From Rotaria socialis (Eukaryota > Rotifera > Eurotatoria > Philodinida > Philodinidae), in NCBI GenBank assembly GCA_905331475.1, contig CAJNYU010001724.1:175722-239721 (forward strand): DNA of 64,000 nt. Reading direction: 5' to 3'. How positions within the stretch are numbered: the stretch's first letter is position 1; every line of letters begins with the position of its first letter. The position numbers and the translations under genes are program-made. The notes beneath the pieces are model-generated. The model searched no databases and was not told the DNA's origin. It saw only the letters and a list, made by a program, of their open reading frames with translations. Below are positions 46,518 through 58,655 of the stretch, one piece after another.

Positions 46518-48612
46518 TTAATAATTGATAAAAACTTTAAGAAGAATAGTGTACAATGAGACGATGATGACAGGCAAAGGAACAGCAGGTTGTGCGCTTT
46601 GGTTACAAAGACGACCGAGTCGATACGTTGCTTCTTGACCAATTTGCACCACGACGATGTGACCAATAGCTATAAATATCTTTATTGTTATTGATGATAA
46701 ATGAGGTAATACCGATAGAAGCATCAAATTGAATATTAAAAAATCCCCGAGACCCAAGCTTACGGAATAACCCTTCTCGTCTAATTCATTGTTATCCGGA
46801 TGCCAAGTGTCATAGATCTGAACAGAAACCGACGGATCATCGTTCGGTAGTTCTAATTGATCATCGCTCGATGATTTTTCATTAGTTTTTGAAGTATAAA
46901 GATATCCTTTTGGATGTAAACAGATAAAACTAAAAAAAAAGTAAAACTATCATATCAATAGAAAACAAAGAACTGATCAAATAAGATCCTGCCTTTTTTT
47001 AACCCTTTTCTAGTATTTTCGAAAGCATATCATTTTCTTCAACATATAAACTTTGCAAAGCATGTATATGATACATAAAAAAAAACTTTACAATGATATC
47101 AGATAATAAACAATAGGTTAAATTTAAAAAAAACACTTAGATTTCTTTCTTTAACGAAGTTTTATTCACGTAAAATAAACTTCACTATTATTTTCTAGTA
47201 ATGGAGTTAACAGAATAGAAAGCTCTCGAAATCGGGCTGTTACGTAACCTTTATTGAAGTAGCTGGTAATGGAAAGTTTCATTTTATGAAGTAAATCATA
47301 TGTAATAGACATTTAGCGATGTCACTGTTGACAAGGGTTACTGACAATAGTCATAGAGAGGAGTTGTCGTTTTTTTTATAGTGAATAATAGTTTTTCCGC
47401 TACGATTTGCCTTGGTAATGGTAACTATTCCATTACTAAGTACTTGGTAACAACTGGATAGCTTCTGATCCGTAATTTAACATTTTAATCTTTTCGAAAT
47501 AAGATCGGGAGCTTTCTCTTATGTACTTGACATTTTGATTGTCATTGAATATCATTTACAGTTGGATAAGAACACAAAAAGTTAATAAAGATGATCTAAA
47601 ATGGACTGATGTTTGTACTTAAATACTTCATATTCAATAATCAGCTAAGTTTTATAATTGACGAAGATTTGCCAAGTGTTCATTTTTTTTTGGTGATAAT
47701 CGATTTGGAGGGAAAATTTTAACAATAATTGGTATTGCTGTGATAAACTTTTCATATAAAAAAATTTGCATTTCATAGTGAAGAAAAGTTTTTAGCAGAC
47801 ATGTAAATATCTCGTCATAACTTTCTTTCGAGATAAATAGTTTTTCAGTTCTCTTAATCGCTATTTAACTTCCAATAAACACAAAAATAATCATTCTTCC
47901 CTACTTACATATCTTTGACCGAAAATAACCAAAAAATTATAAAGCTGAATTGCGATGGTAAGTAGCGAAGTATAGCATCATGAATAACAAAAGCGTCGGA
48001 CGCCATTAACAAACATAACCATCCTCGATACAAAGTCATTGAAAATATCGGATATTGCTGGAATTCCCATTTAGCCATAATAAACATAAATTGTCAAATA
48101 AAAAAATATATAGTGAATATATCGACTGGATACCAGAGAGGAAGATCATCACAGAAACGATTGAAAAGCCAAGCACCTATCATTGTGTATGCTAAAGGAT
48201 GGAAGTAATATATAGTTTTGTTCTGACCAAATAGAAATAAAAATGTCGAAAAAATAATGATAATTGAAATAGATGAGTATATCGAGTTATCGTTCGTTTC
48301 AGTAAAAAAGTATTCGCATACGTTTTTGTTGACTAAAACAATAAAATGGAAGCAAGAACGTATTTATTAAATAAACTTACCTTGTACACTGTTTGACATA
48401 CATCGTTTATAAAGAAGTAGATCGCGTGTTGGATCAACTACAATCGTTTGGAAGAAGAAACTAGCCGCTCTGGTATCTTTCAGGCTGCAGTATAATACAA
48501 ATGTCATTAACATACTTAATGTAGTGGCTATAAACAAATGCGTTCGGCTGTTCATTGTATACACTCTTTCAATAACAAGAAAAGAGCGATATTTGAAAAT
48601 TTTGTTTTTCAA
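46518..48612 (-). pseudogene. Divergent presenilin-like gene with an in-frame stop
   Basis: Exons 48381-48612, 47909-48332 and 46518-46929 join in frame (355 residues if the stop is read through). Presenilin landmarks appear in order: a first membrane span after HLFIATTLSMLM; KYLP-like RYLPSQF; FSVKDIFICLHPKG, where presenilins have SVYDLVAVLCPKG, so the first catalytic Asp is present but its Tyr is Lys; a short acidic loop; SLGLGDFLIF, the second catalytic Asp in the GxGD motif; and QPAVPLP in place of the PAL motif. The C-terminus is about 15 residues short. A TGA at 48094-48096 interrupts exon 2 with no intron to remove it. Presenilins are the catalytic subunit of gamma-secretase. This is a fast-evolving paralogue, probably a pseudogene unless the base is wrong. 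Confidence 0.65.
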
Positions 48613-48787
48613 TCGTCATCAAATAGAAAAAAATGTTCTCCAATAGTGTGCTACTTTTTTCATTGCTTTTTTCTCAGTATGAATTTTGTCCAATTAGACG
48701 GCAATATATTAGTGGGAAAAAGTTCAATGGGTCAAGCAATGTAAAGAAGAACACAATATCATTGGAAAAGTATATAACTATCATAGT

Positions 48788-49099
48788 TCAATAACTGTAA
48801 CAAAACATTGAACGATTGAGGCATTTATTAACCCAATCCAAATTTGGATATTGACTGAGACAAACAGAAAATGACAGTAGTACACCGTATAAAAGGGATA
48901 AAAGCGAGTCGACAAGAGAATACTGCGTAGAAAAAAATGTCGACCATATAAAAGTATCGCAACCAACAACGCCTAAAAAAATAATGTGGATTGATGAGAA
49001 TATCGAAAATTTACGAAATTCTATTAGTGTATCATTTAATGCGATATGATATTTTTGATGTCTGCTTATTGTATGAGGGAAACCGCAGAACAAAAGCAA
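48788..49099 (-). CDS. Possible exon of an unknown membrane protein
   Basis: The frame is hydrophobic and of mixed composition (YSLVDSLLSLLYGVLLSFSV, then NLDWVNKCLNRSMF), with an acceptor-like TTTTTTTAG before GVVGCDTF. I recognise no family and cannot find partner exons. It might be an unrelated remnant or chance. Confidence 0.2.
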   Translation of the reverse strand: MLLFCGFPHTISRHQKYHIALNDTLIEFRKFSIFSSIHIIFLGVVGCDTFIWSTFFSTQYSLVDSLLSLLYGVLLSFSVCLSQYPNLDWVNKCLNRSMFCYSY

Positions 49100-49811
49100 T
49101 CATCGATCACAGAAAGAATCAAAATAATTATTGTTTTTATTATAGATATAGTAACTTGTTTTCCTTTTCAACTCAATCCTATTGAATTTAATTGAAATAC
49201 ATACTGATAATACGTATATTAGAATTCGGGCAAAGGCTAGTCTTTCACTGATATTATACTGCACTTTGCGCAGCAAAAAAAGAAATAAGCGATAAAGTAT
49301 TTAGTATGTCAAGCAAGTGTATGTTGCACCTATGCTTCATACCATCCAGAATGTGATGCTGCTCTCTAAAAAATAGGTGCCAAACTGAACATTTTAAGTT
49401 TCTAAATTTTGATACTATTTTGTGAACCTTTTTAAGTCCTGAAAAGAAATCTACAACTCAAAAAGGTTATAGTCATTTAATGTAAAACTTGACAAGGTTC
49501 TAAACGTTTTTGGTTAGAAATTAAAAAGGTTCAGATAATCAAACAGAAGTCCAGAACTGTAAAAAAATCAATTTAGCAATTTTTCTAAGTGTAATATTCT
49601 TTACATATGATTTAGTATTATACTATTTTTTAAAGTTTTTTTCGTATGATAATAAAATTATTGATATCTAAGACGGATTTTCACTCTTTCCACATTTTTT
49701 TTCTTGTTTTTTGTACACATATTATTACAATGGTTGTCGATTGCCATCTCCCATTATCCAGAACGTAAACATGTATTGAATTATTCGAACAAATTGACGA
49801 TGACATTCTAG
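49100..49811. other. AT-rich, no supported gene
   Basis: No conserved frame was seen. Confidence 0.4.
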
Positions 49812-49854
49812 AGGGTGTGGGTGTGGGTGTTAAATTCCAATGAACCCACACCCT
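49812..49854. repeat. Telomeric-repeat hairpin 3
   Basis: AGGGTGTGGGTGTGGGTGTT, a short spacer (AAATTCCAATG), then AACCCACACCCTC. The inverted arrangement is like the hairpins at 9.3 and 12.0 kb, but the spacer differs. Confidence 0.75.
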
Positions 49855-50518
49855 CAAGTTGAGTTATGATAGTCAAAACCACAAAATAAGAGGGTAATTC
49901 TGTAAGCTTTAGTCACCGATCCAGTAAAAATCGATTTTCTCAGAGGGAACGATATTTTTCGAATTGAATATATAGTTTTGTTCGTTATCACTCGGCGGTT
50001 CAAATGACGTAAGAAAGCCCGAAAATTGTTTTCAAAACAAATACTTGATGATTTTGCGAGACATCAATTTGAACGTGTCTATATGGTGACCTAGTGAAGC
50101 TCCTCAAACATGAAACTTATGTTTTTACTGGTCGAAGTTACATCAGTAGATTCAGATTTTCATGCTGAATTCGATAATGATAGTTTTCTAAACATAGAAC
50201 ATTGTTAAACTAGGTAAATTTCGAGTTTTCTCTAAAAAGGTGAAATATTCACTTTTTCAGGTGCAGTTTGTATTTTGAAAATTTTCCAACCAAAACAGAA
50301 GCCTAGAAATATTTTAAAGGTGATATTCATGATCTACTTATCAAGCGCTATCCAACCCTATAATAACTAAAGGAACTTTTCTCCTGCTCGATTTTTGACC
50401 TTGGTACACCTTACTAAACGTCATGTTCGTTTTCTTCTCAATAAAATATTTATTCTATTCCATACATCCATAAAGATGCTTGTCATTTCATGTAGAGGCG
50501 TTGGAGCTTCACTAGATC

Positions 50519-50552
50519 AGGGTGTGGCCCTTTGTTAGGCCAACACACACCC
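50519..50552. repeat. Short telomere-like inverted repeat
   Basis: GGGTGTGGCC and GGCCAACACACACCC face each other around CTTTGTTA. It is weaker than the other telomeric hairpins and may be unrelated. Confidence 0.4.
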
Positions 50553-50849
50553 ATAAAGTTACAAAATTAAAAATATATTTATTCAACTTAATTAACATGT
50601 ACAGAATAAACTATAGTAACGTTAGAGATATTACTAATTTTGTACCTTAAAAAAACTTCTAATGAAAATATAAAAAAAGAAAAACAATTCCGATCTCAAC
50701 TAAATTCCAAACTCACCTGGCACACACACATATACGTACATATATATATAATAATTATCTATTATGCAATATAAATCTTCGCAAATAGTGGCCAAAATGT
50801 TAGCCACCAGCGTTTTTAATAGGAATCTCAAATAGGATGTATGCATACA

Positions 50850-51760
50850 CTCTATTTTCCAGTGTGGAGTGTAACTGTACACTTTGCTTCTGAGATCAAA
50901 ATGTACTCACCAAACATTATTCGTTCACACTAATAGATGTGTGAATATCTAAATAAGAATATTACAAAAGATGTCACAATAATGCATGTATAGATGCAGT
51001 TCAGATACTAATACTCATTCAATTATGCAGTAAGCTAATATAAAAAAACATTTTTCTTAGTTTTTGATGATCTATATGAGAAAAGGGCGAACAAAAAAAA
51101 AAGAAGATTTTTAGCAGTTGAAAATTGAAGCAAAAAAGCTTATTCTATAATGGATTATTTTCTGCTGTCTTTCTTTTATCGTTTTCCAAAAATTATTTCG
51201 TTGCCACTTCACTTTATTTAGATCATCAGGCTGTACACAAGTCAAGTGAAATAATATACCAAGTTATATGTGAACAAGGACGATCTATAGCGCCTCTACA
51301 TATTTTTCTATTGGATGAAACATAAAATTTTGATTACGCTTAATGGAAAGTTTTTCTTTCTTTAATCATTTTATCATTAATAAGCAAGAGAATTTGTGCA
51401 AACAACATCGTGCAAAAACGAAACTCAGCGTGTATAGCACATACACATTATTTTTTTTCAGTGTGTAAATGTAAAACAGTGTAAATCCTATTTGATTAGG
51501 GTAGCATATATTTTGTTTTGCTGGGTACACTTTCATTAAAAACACTGATTCGATGATTCGCTCTGTTTTGCTTGCTGTCTATACGAATAGAAGCATTCGA
51601 GTCCTTCTTCTCAGTGTTTCCTATAGCAAGTGTACACAACAGAAGCAAAATATACAGAACATCTGCTACTTTTGATTTACACTCTGCTGTACACTTTGCT
51701 CTACATATGCACTCTGCTAATATAATACAGAGTGTACAGTACATTTTGCTTTAGATTTCT
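50850..51760. repeat. Scattered TACACTTTGCT / AGAGTGTACA motifs
   Basis: TACACTCTATTTTCC, GTACACTTTGCTTC, TACACTCTGCTGTACACTTT, GCACTCTGCT and CAGAGTGTACAGTACATTTT recur in both orientations, densest at 51670-51750 just before the GNAT-like gene. They may be the ends of an inverted-repeat element or an upstream regulatory cluster. No other gene is supported in 49855-51802. Confidence 0.4.
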
Positions 51761-51802
51761 ATTGGGAACACTGCTTCTTATAGTCCTTTTCTTGCTTATG
51801 AC

Positions 51803-52492
51803 ATGGCGGATAGTGATGAATATGAAATTAGCCTAATCGACAATGAAATAGATGCTCGTTTATGTGCTAAACTGACTGCTGAAGAATTCGTTTTAAATAA
51901 TTCTTTGTCGGTTTTCAACCAATCGAAAGCTGAAGATTTGCTTGAAAAATGGCTGTTGCCATTCATAGTCGATGGATTTCATCAAAAATTGTCATTTTTT
52001 ATACGACATCGTCCTACCAATGAAATTGTCGCTACACTAATGGCTTCTGATTTATATTTCTATTGTGAACAGCGTTCGCATGATGAACCAAGCCCATCAT
52101 CTCAAGATCCAACAGCAGCTTTATTTTCAGAACTAATCCATGAATTTGTTCATGATGAGTTCAAACAAGAATTAAAAACAAATATGGTTCTATATATCGT
52201 AGCCGGAGCAACACTCGCGAAATACGCCGGCAAAAATTTAGCTACTAAGTTGCGTATTCATCTTTGTAACTATGCACGAGATATAAAAGGTTTTCAATAT
52301 GCATTCATACAGACAATGAGTCCGGCGACAAGACACATCTATGTCAAGAAAATGAATGGAAAAGAAATGAAAATCGTCGATCTAGCAACTTGGCAATGGA
52401 AGAAGAAAGATGACGGTTCATCGTATCCATTCAAAAATTATCATAACGAGCCCGCTGTGAATATTCTTATCGATTTTAATGAACGAAAATAA
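51803..52492 (+). CDS. GNAT-like acyltransferase-fold protein
   Basis: An intronless frame of 229 residues. The central part VLYIVAGATLAKYAGKNLATKLRIH resembles GNAT motif A (beta strand, acyl-CoA pyrophosphate loop, helix). It is followed by FQYAFIQTMSPATRHIYVKKM, which fits the motif B region. The loop is KYAGKN rather than the usual Q/RxxGxG/A, so cofactor binding may be altered. Substrate is unknown. A broken copy lies about 160 bp downstream, indicating tandem duplication. ATG at 51803 is the natural start because the frame upstream is closed. Confidence 0.6.
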   Translation: MADSDEYEISLIDNEIDARLCAKLTAEEFVLNNSLSVFNQSKAEDLLEKWLLPFIVDGFHQKLSFFIRHRPTNEIVATLMASDLYFYCEQRSHDEPSPSSQDPTAALFSELIHEFVHDEFKQELKTNMVLYIVAGATLAKYAGKNLATKLRIHLCNYARDIKGFQYAFIQTMSPATRHIYVKKMNGKEMKIVDLATWQWKKKDDGSSYPFKNYHNEPAVNILIDFNERK

Positions 52493-52658
52493 CATTCACA
52501 ACGATTCGTTTTGTCTTCATGATTTAAAGTCTACAAATAAAAATGCTGTAAACAAACTAGATAGAGCAATGAAGGATGAATAAATAGATGGTTTTAATTT
52601 TTGTGGATACAAGTTCATTCACCAATTTTTGTTTTGTTTGTGTCAAATGACTAGGAAT

Positions 52659-53000
52659 CATGAGTATGAAACTGTTCCTATTGAGATCACAGTAGATGCT
52701 CGTTCAGATGTTAAAATTATTGCAGAATAATTTTCTCCTCACAATGATCTAACGGTTTTTAATCGATCAATAACTGAGTAGCTGTCTGCGATGACATGCC
52801 TTTTCCATTTATTATTTTAGTCACGGATCTATTTTCATGAAGTATACCGTTCTGCATTTGACCATCCATGGATTACTTTATTCGTAGAAATGTGCTATCG
52901 ACTTGTTTATAGTGATTATATGAAACAGTGATTAATATTGGTGCCAATTTTTTCTGAAGGAAAATAATAGAGGTAGACATAAATTATAACCAAGATCATT
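52659..53000 (+). pseudogene. Broken tandem copy of the GNAT-like gene
   Basis: HEYETVPIEITVDARSDVKI, a TAA, then FSPHNDLTVFNRS and another stop parallel DEYEISLIDNEIDARLCAKL and LNNSLSVFNQS of the gene at 51803. The copy contains stops in its first 60 codons and fades into unalignable sequence, so the 3' limit is approximate. 53001-53653 holds no supported gene. Confidence 0.6.
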
Positions 53001-53653
53001 GATCAAGAAATTGCGGTGATTTAGAGCTCTGTTGCTTTTTGAATACAACGAAAGATCATTCCTAGTACTTCATGTTTAACCGATAGATCCGAAGAGAGCT
53101 CATTGCAGCAATCCTACTTAATTAAAATGAAAAAAAGCAAAGTCGTTCAATCATCACGAAAAAATCTTTATCGCGAAAATGGAAAATAATATAGTCAAAG
53201 AATACTACGATTTTCTCAATAGGATTATGATATTATATTAAGCGGTGGTATCGATGGACGAACTACTCATATCCACTTCAAGTTCAAAATCAATCAGGTG
53301 CTTTTTTTATGTGGTGTTGTGATACTACTTTGTTTCTGATCTTTTTACGAAGACAAGAAACTGTTAGAAACAAAAAATCGTGCTCATTGATCAAATCACA
53401 TAAATGAAATATTATTGAAGCGATTACAGTGACAGAATATTCATCGTGACGAATTAACAGAAGTTCAAATAAATGATGCATTTGCTTATTTATTATTTAA
53501 TGGACAGAACTCTGGTGCAGTTGGCTGATGTTGACGAGGAAGAAGTTCACTTGATGTCGACAATAATGATGCAGAAGAGTTTAAGAAAACAGAAGGGATC
53601 AAACAGTATTTGAATGATGACGGGATGTGGATATGTACTGTTGGATAAAAGAC

Positions 53654-53878
53654 CAAGGGGGAAACGGTGGACTTGAAGTAGAAAAGTACGTCAAAAGTAG
53701 GTCAAAATACATGCTTGTAAAGGCTAACAATACTGATCAAGTAGTCCGACATAAGAACAAGTAGCTTTTCAACTTTGATGTAGCTTCAAGTAAATTTGAA
53801 GTCGAAAAATTCTTCGAATTTTACCACTGGAAGTAGCTCAAAGTTACTTCAAGTCAAAAGTTCGCCGTTTCCCCCTTG
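53654..53878. mobile_element. hAT-like MITE with 8-bp duplication
   Basis: TIRs CAAGGGGGAAACGG (53654) and CCGTTTCCCCCTTG (ending 53878) extend through an ACTTGAAGTA block. The flanks are TAAAAGAC on the left and CAAAAGAC on the right, a 7 of 8 match consistent with a hAT target duplication. The 225-bp interior is non-coding. Confidence 0.75.
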
Positions 53879-55013
53879 CAAAAGACGCTGATCCACACTC
53901 ATATCACAACTTAATTAATATTTCTTTTGAATCTTAAATAAACCAAGGTAATTTAAATCAAGAGCAGTAACTTGAAACTCCTCAAGGTAAAGTTCGGCGA
54001 GTTGAACATGTTCTAAAATGAAAAGATATTCGAATTAATTGTCAACAAGATAAAAAAATAACTTTATAAAAATATTATTTTATTAAAAAAACTGTTTTCT
54101 CTTCTATATAAATGTGTCCTAAAAATATTATAACAGAAATTTGAAATAAATTTTTTATTGAAGTAGAGAATTCTAATTAGAAATGAGACTTATTTCCAAT
54201 TGTAATCCAAATGATCAACATAGAAATGAAAACAGAAGCGTATAAAGATCAATTTATAACAAAAATGAAACTATACTTCAACCGAATGCAAGATCTTTTA
54301 ATTTTCGTAGAAAAACATTAAAATAATATAAATAAAGAATTGTTTTCCGATTTTAAAATATGTCAATGAACTTGTCTTTAATCATATTCAAATAAGAAAG
54401 TCATTGGAAATATACGAATCCTTAAATTGAAGTGTAATGTAGACTTAAGCTTGATATTTATCCATTTAATGATTCTGCCAATGTTCAAATGTAATCAGAT
54501 GTCACTTTTAAAAATGATGAGAATCATATCTGTTCTAAGTACATATACAAATCAGTTTATGACTTCATTTTCTAGTGTTGTATTTTGTATTCTCGGTGAA
54601 AAATGGCACGATCGGCAAAGTTTTGTCAGACAGAAATGATAATAATGCCAGAAAATGACATTCCGATTGAGATGATTTTTATTCCCCAAAACAACGTCGT
54701 GTGTTCAATTATTCGTCTTTTGTTTACGTTTATTTATAAATCGCAAATGATGAATCATCGATTTTTACGCTAGTCTTTTCTTCTTGTTCAATAGAATAGA
54801 TATTGATTTTATGTGATTATGATAATGTAGTTTATTCGACGTCATTTACTCGAGAGTGTACATCAAAATGGCAAGGCATTTTTTTTGTTATTTATTCTTA
54901 TTCTACAACAGAAAGGTAAGAGAGTCTAACAGATTTTTTTTCTTTTCTTTTCACTTGTGTTGTTATTATTATTTACCCATGTTTGTATTCGTACTCATAT
55001 TCTCGTCTAGATA
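53879..55013. other. AT-rich, no supported gene
   Basis: No conserved frame. It leads to the 5' end of the NmrA-like pseudogene; TTCTCGTCTAG just before 55013 could be a splice acceptor. Confidence 0.4.
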
Positions 55014-55942
55014 AATGGCTGAAAACCAAAAAAAATTGGTTGTCTTTGCTGGTGGCTCTGGCGGTCTTGGTCGTCATATCGTCGATGGTATATCGACACT
55101 AAGAAATACACGGTCAAAGTTTTTACTCGTCAAGATCCTTCATCGCTAGCCGATCAAACACGGGAAGGAGTCGATGTCGTCAAAGTGAACTATTCTGATC
55201 ATCAATCACTCCTCGTGGAATTGCAAGGAGTGCACACGGTGATTTCCTGTTTCATTGGAATTGAAGAGTCTTCTATGGTATCTCAATTGAATTTGCTCGA
55301 TGCCTGTTTAGAAGCTAAAGTCAAACGATTTGTTCCATCGGAATGAGCCGGTAAAAGCGGTTCAAATACAATAATGGAGCTCTATCGTGAACTTAAAATA
55401 CCTGTTCGCAACAAGATTAAAGTCTGATATTGAATTTACAATATTTATGCCTGGTCTTTTTCATGGATTATTTTGCATCACCACAAAGAGCAAGTCCATA
55501 TTTACCGCCTCTTATTATTGGTGTTGATTTCAATAAATGCGAAGCAAACATGGTCGGGACTGGTGATGAACCATTTTGTATTACTCGAGCTGAAGATGTG
55601 GGCTAATTTGTTGCTGTTGCGCTCGATTTAGATAAATGGACTGAGCAGATGGGAATGGTCGGTAGTCGAACAACATGGAATCAGTTGATTAAATTGGGTG
55701 AGAAAATTCGAGGAAAGAATTTCGGTGTCAAACGCGTAACCATCGATGAAACATTAAAACAATGCGATTTAATATCAACCGATAGAATGACATAGTTTAT
55801 GCAACAAATATTCGTAGCTATGGCACAAGGTGAAATAGATTTTGAAGCAACATTAAACACTAAATTTCCTGAAATACAGCCAATGACGATCAATGCATTT
55901 TTGGCCAAATGGTGGGGTTCCAATAAAGGGCAACTTCCTTAA
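55014..55942 (+). pseudogene. NmrA/isoflavone-reductase-like pseudogene
   Basis: The start AENQKKLVVFAGGSGGLGRHI carries the GGxGxxG dinucleotide-binding loop of NmrA-like atypical short-chain dehydrogenases. Frame changes near 55090 to KYTVKVFTRQDPSSLA and continues to KRFVPSE, where TGA replaces an expected Trp codon. Later pieces (YLPPLIIGVDFNK, NMVGTGDEPFCITRAEDVG then TAG, FLAKWWGSNKGQLP) keep family order but include a TAG and another frame break near 55400-55480. Several independent lesions make this a clear pseudogene of a redox-sensor or reductase gene. Confidence 0.8.
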
Positions 55943-58090
55943 TTGATTTTCATTTTCTTCTGTATCGAAGTGGAATTTTTCAATTACTTTTTTCAAAAAA
56001 ATTCTTCATCAATCGTGAGATACGACACTGCAGCTTGTAGTCATGTATTGATAATTTTTGGAATATTCCCATAAGTTATGTGTCAGTTTTTTTTCTCTCT
56101 TAAAGTTGAAGGAAGAATTTTGTTGCTGAACTGGAACTCGTGATTGTATTTTCTACGTATCTAGTATTATGAAACCCTGTATTCATGAATAGTCAGTGAG
56201 AGTCAGTTATATGCATCTTGATATACAATAAAGTTGCAGTAAGATCAACAACATTATCATATAAAAGGTTTTGAATCGAACACAACGTCTTTAGTTATCG
56301 ATTCATTGTTATGTCATTCGCTACGCATTTTGACATGATTCACCAAGCTCTGGTTTTACAAGTGTTACAAACGGCTCTTGTGTTAAAACACAAATAACAA
56401 AGATAAATCAATTATTTCTTTACCATAGTCGTAGTACTTGTAAGTAGTATAAAAATGTTTCCAGGCATTAAGTTCATCTGTATTCTTACTAAATACCGAT
56501 ATTGGGCCTAGTCCGTGCAAATTGCATGAAATTTTTAGCGCTGTAGCATGGCGTTTCAGACAGATATTCAATCAATAAGGATTACACATAATTTATTTAG
56601 TAACCCAAAATTTTCTGTCAGTCTTCATTGTAGCATATCAACCTAGTGACTGATGGTTTGGTTTTGAAACTGAAGATTCCTTACTTTTTATACTGAATAA
56701 AGACAGGTTTCGTAAAAGGGTAGAAAATTTCGATTTGTTGGCACCCAAATTTTCGCCTTCCGATTAGTAATCTTATGGTTTCGTATATTTTCTTTGAAAA
56801 AGTCCAGTTTCATAGAGTTGCCTAATGGTGTTGCGCATTTTATCCGAAATGATTTATAGTTCTGTAAGTTATTTGATGAATTTACAGCTATCTGAAAACA
56901 TTTTGCATCTTTCCTTCGAGCGTGTATAGGTTTTGTGCACTTCGTACAAAATCATATACTGTGTATAGCTCTTCTATAACTTTTCATCAATTACGAATGC
57001 TTCAATGCCACTTTCGGTAAACAGAAAGCACATTATTAGTTTTTCTTCATGCTGCTTTACTAATTTTATATTCCACATTTTATTATACACGATGACAATA
57101 CTCGATCTTTCATGAAATTTTCTGAACAAATCTCCTATCGTATAAACAAATCCATTAATAAGAAATTCTAGAAAACATTTGAATTTCATATAAAATCTAA
57201 TTCTTTTTCTTTCTCTGTTGACTAAAATTATTACATCACGTAGTTAACAGTTGCCGTAGGAGCGATCCGATTTTTTGATTCTATTAAATTTTTCTCTTTC
57301 ATTATTTTCTTAAACTCAGTCTGACGTCAAATTTCAAAAGAAAAAAGAATATGTAAGTTGATTTTACTTCTCGGCGATTATATGCATCAACACTATAACT
57401 CATTTTCATCGGAGAATCCAAGAATACTAATTTAATTCTTTCTTATGTTAGTTATTCCAATGGTTGTGAAGTATGTAATGAGTTGCCTACTACGAGTTCG
57501 AGTATAAAAGGAGAGCTGAATAATTTTTATGAATTCGAAAATAAATATAACTAAAACAAAGCGTATCCTCAAGAAAATACAGAAAATTAAAACAAAAATT
57601 TTGAATGAAGCGGTAGCCATGTCATTGTAGCAAAAAGGGATTGTCAGTGTGGGTGATAGGATTGTTCCAACACACCGACACCGACACGCACATCATCAAG
57701 CATTCGAATGGTGAGTTCTCTTGTCCTCCGCTGTTGGCAGTGTGAAATAGGAGAACGACGAGTCTATTTTCTCTCCTTTCTTTCTGAAGAGTATTTATGC
57801 CCTAAAAGCTCCGTTTTGAGTCAGTATTGCACAACTGATCGTAATCTTTCATTGTCTGCTGCAATCACATATCTGCCCTGACTCAGCTAGCCACAACTAT
57901 ATTGTGTGTTCAAATGGTAAGTTCCCTCCTCTCCAGTTTAGGGACGCACCAGTACCAGTATACTGGCCCACCAGTATACTGGTCTTCTTTTTCAGAGATA
58001 ATTATTGTTTAATGAAGTAATTTCCTCTACCATCATTTTTTTGTGTATATTTGAGTAAAAAATTTTAGTTTTTCAAACGTCGTGTAACAG
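55943..58090. other. AT-rich, no supported gene; telomere-like traces
   Basis: A weak GTGTGGGTG...CACACCGACACCGACAC inverted pair lies near 57645-57688. Near 57948-57990 CCAGTATACTGG palindromes are repeated, resembling a truncated transposon end. No exon chain was found. Confidence 0.4.
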
Positions 58091-58246
58091 TTATATTGAT
58101 TCATGGGACGAAAAAAATGAATTAAATTTATAAAATTTTTACAGCAGCAGAAACAATTTTTAATAAATTGTTTTATTTTAAATAAATAAGTTTAGTATCA
58201 TTACAATTATTACGACGTTTCGATAAATTCATTATCATCTTCATAG
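58091..58246 (-). repeat. 3' pseudo-LTR of the PLE
   Basis: Matches 61354-61509 at all but one or two positions. It contains GAAACGTCGTA on the minus strand with a palindromic ACGT, a hammerhead-like 3' half, but the core reads CTATGA rather than CTGATGA. Confidence 0.9.
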
Positions 58247-58655
58247 TACGACTATTTACACAACACATCACTCCAATATAAGATACAATAAAATGAAAAC
58301 AAAACAATTAACACCAAGAAAACGTTAGACTATTAACATTACATGAAGAAACAAAACAGATCAAGAGCACAAAAATCTGTTTCCACTCATTTGATGTTGA
58401 TCGAGTAAGTGATTCATTTCTCCATAGTGAAGCTGTCCATATAGTTCTATATTATTTATTTACATTAATTTTAATGTTAACTTTTAATTTTAATTTTAAA
58501 GAGACATATGATATTATATATAATGATAGGAATATAACATAAATTGATTGTAGATTGAAAGTTTAATTAAGTATATTAATAAGACATTGATATTGATAAT
58601 GATATATATAAACATAATTAGTTTGTATAGAGTTATGCATGACTTCTTATCATTG

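Noticed and set aside
58205-58246. Hammerhead ribozyme in the PLE pseudo-LTRs (also 61468-61509)
   Set aside because: The GAAACGTC half is present, but the conserved core reads CTATGA and helix II cannot be placed next to it, so I do not call it a functional motif.
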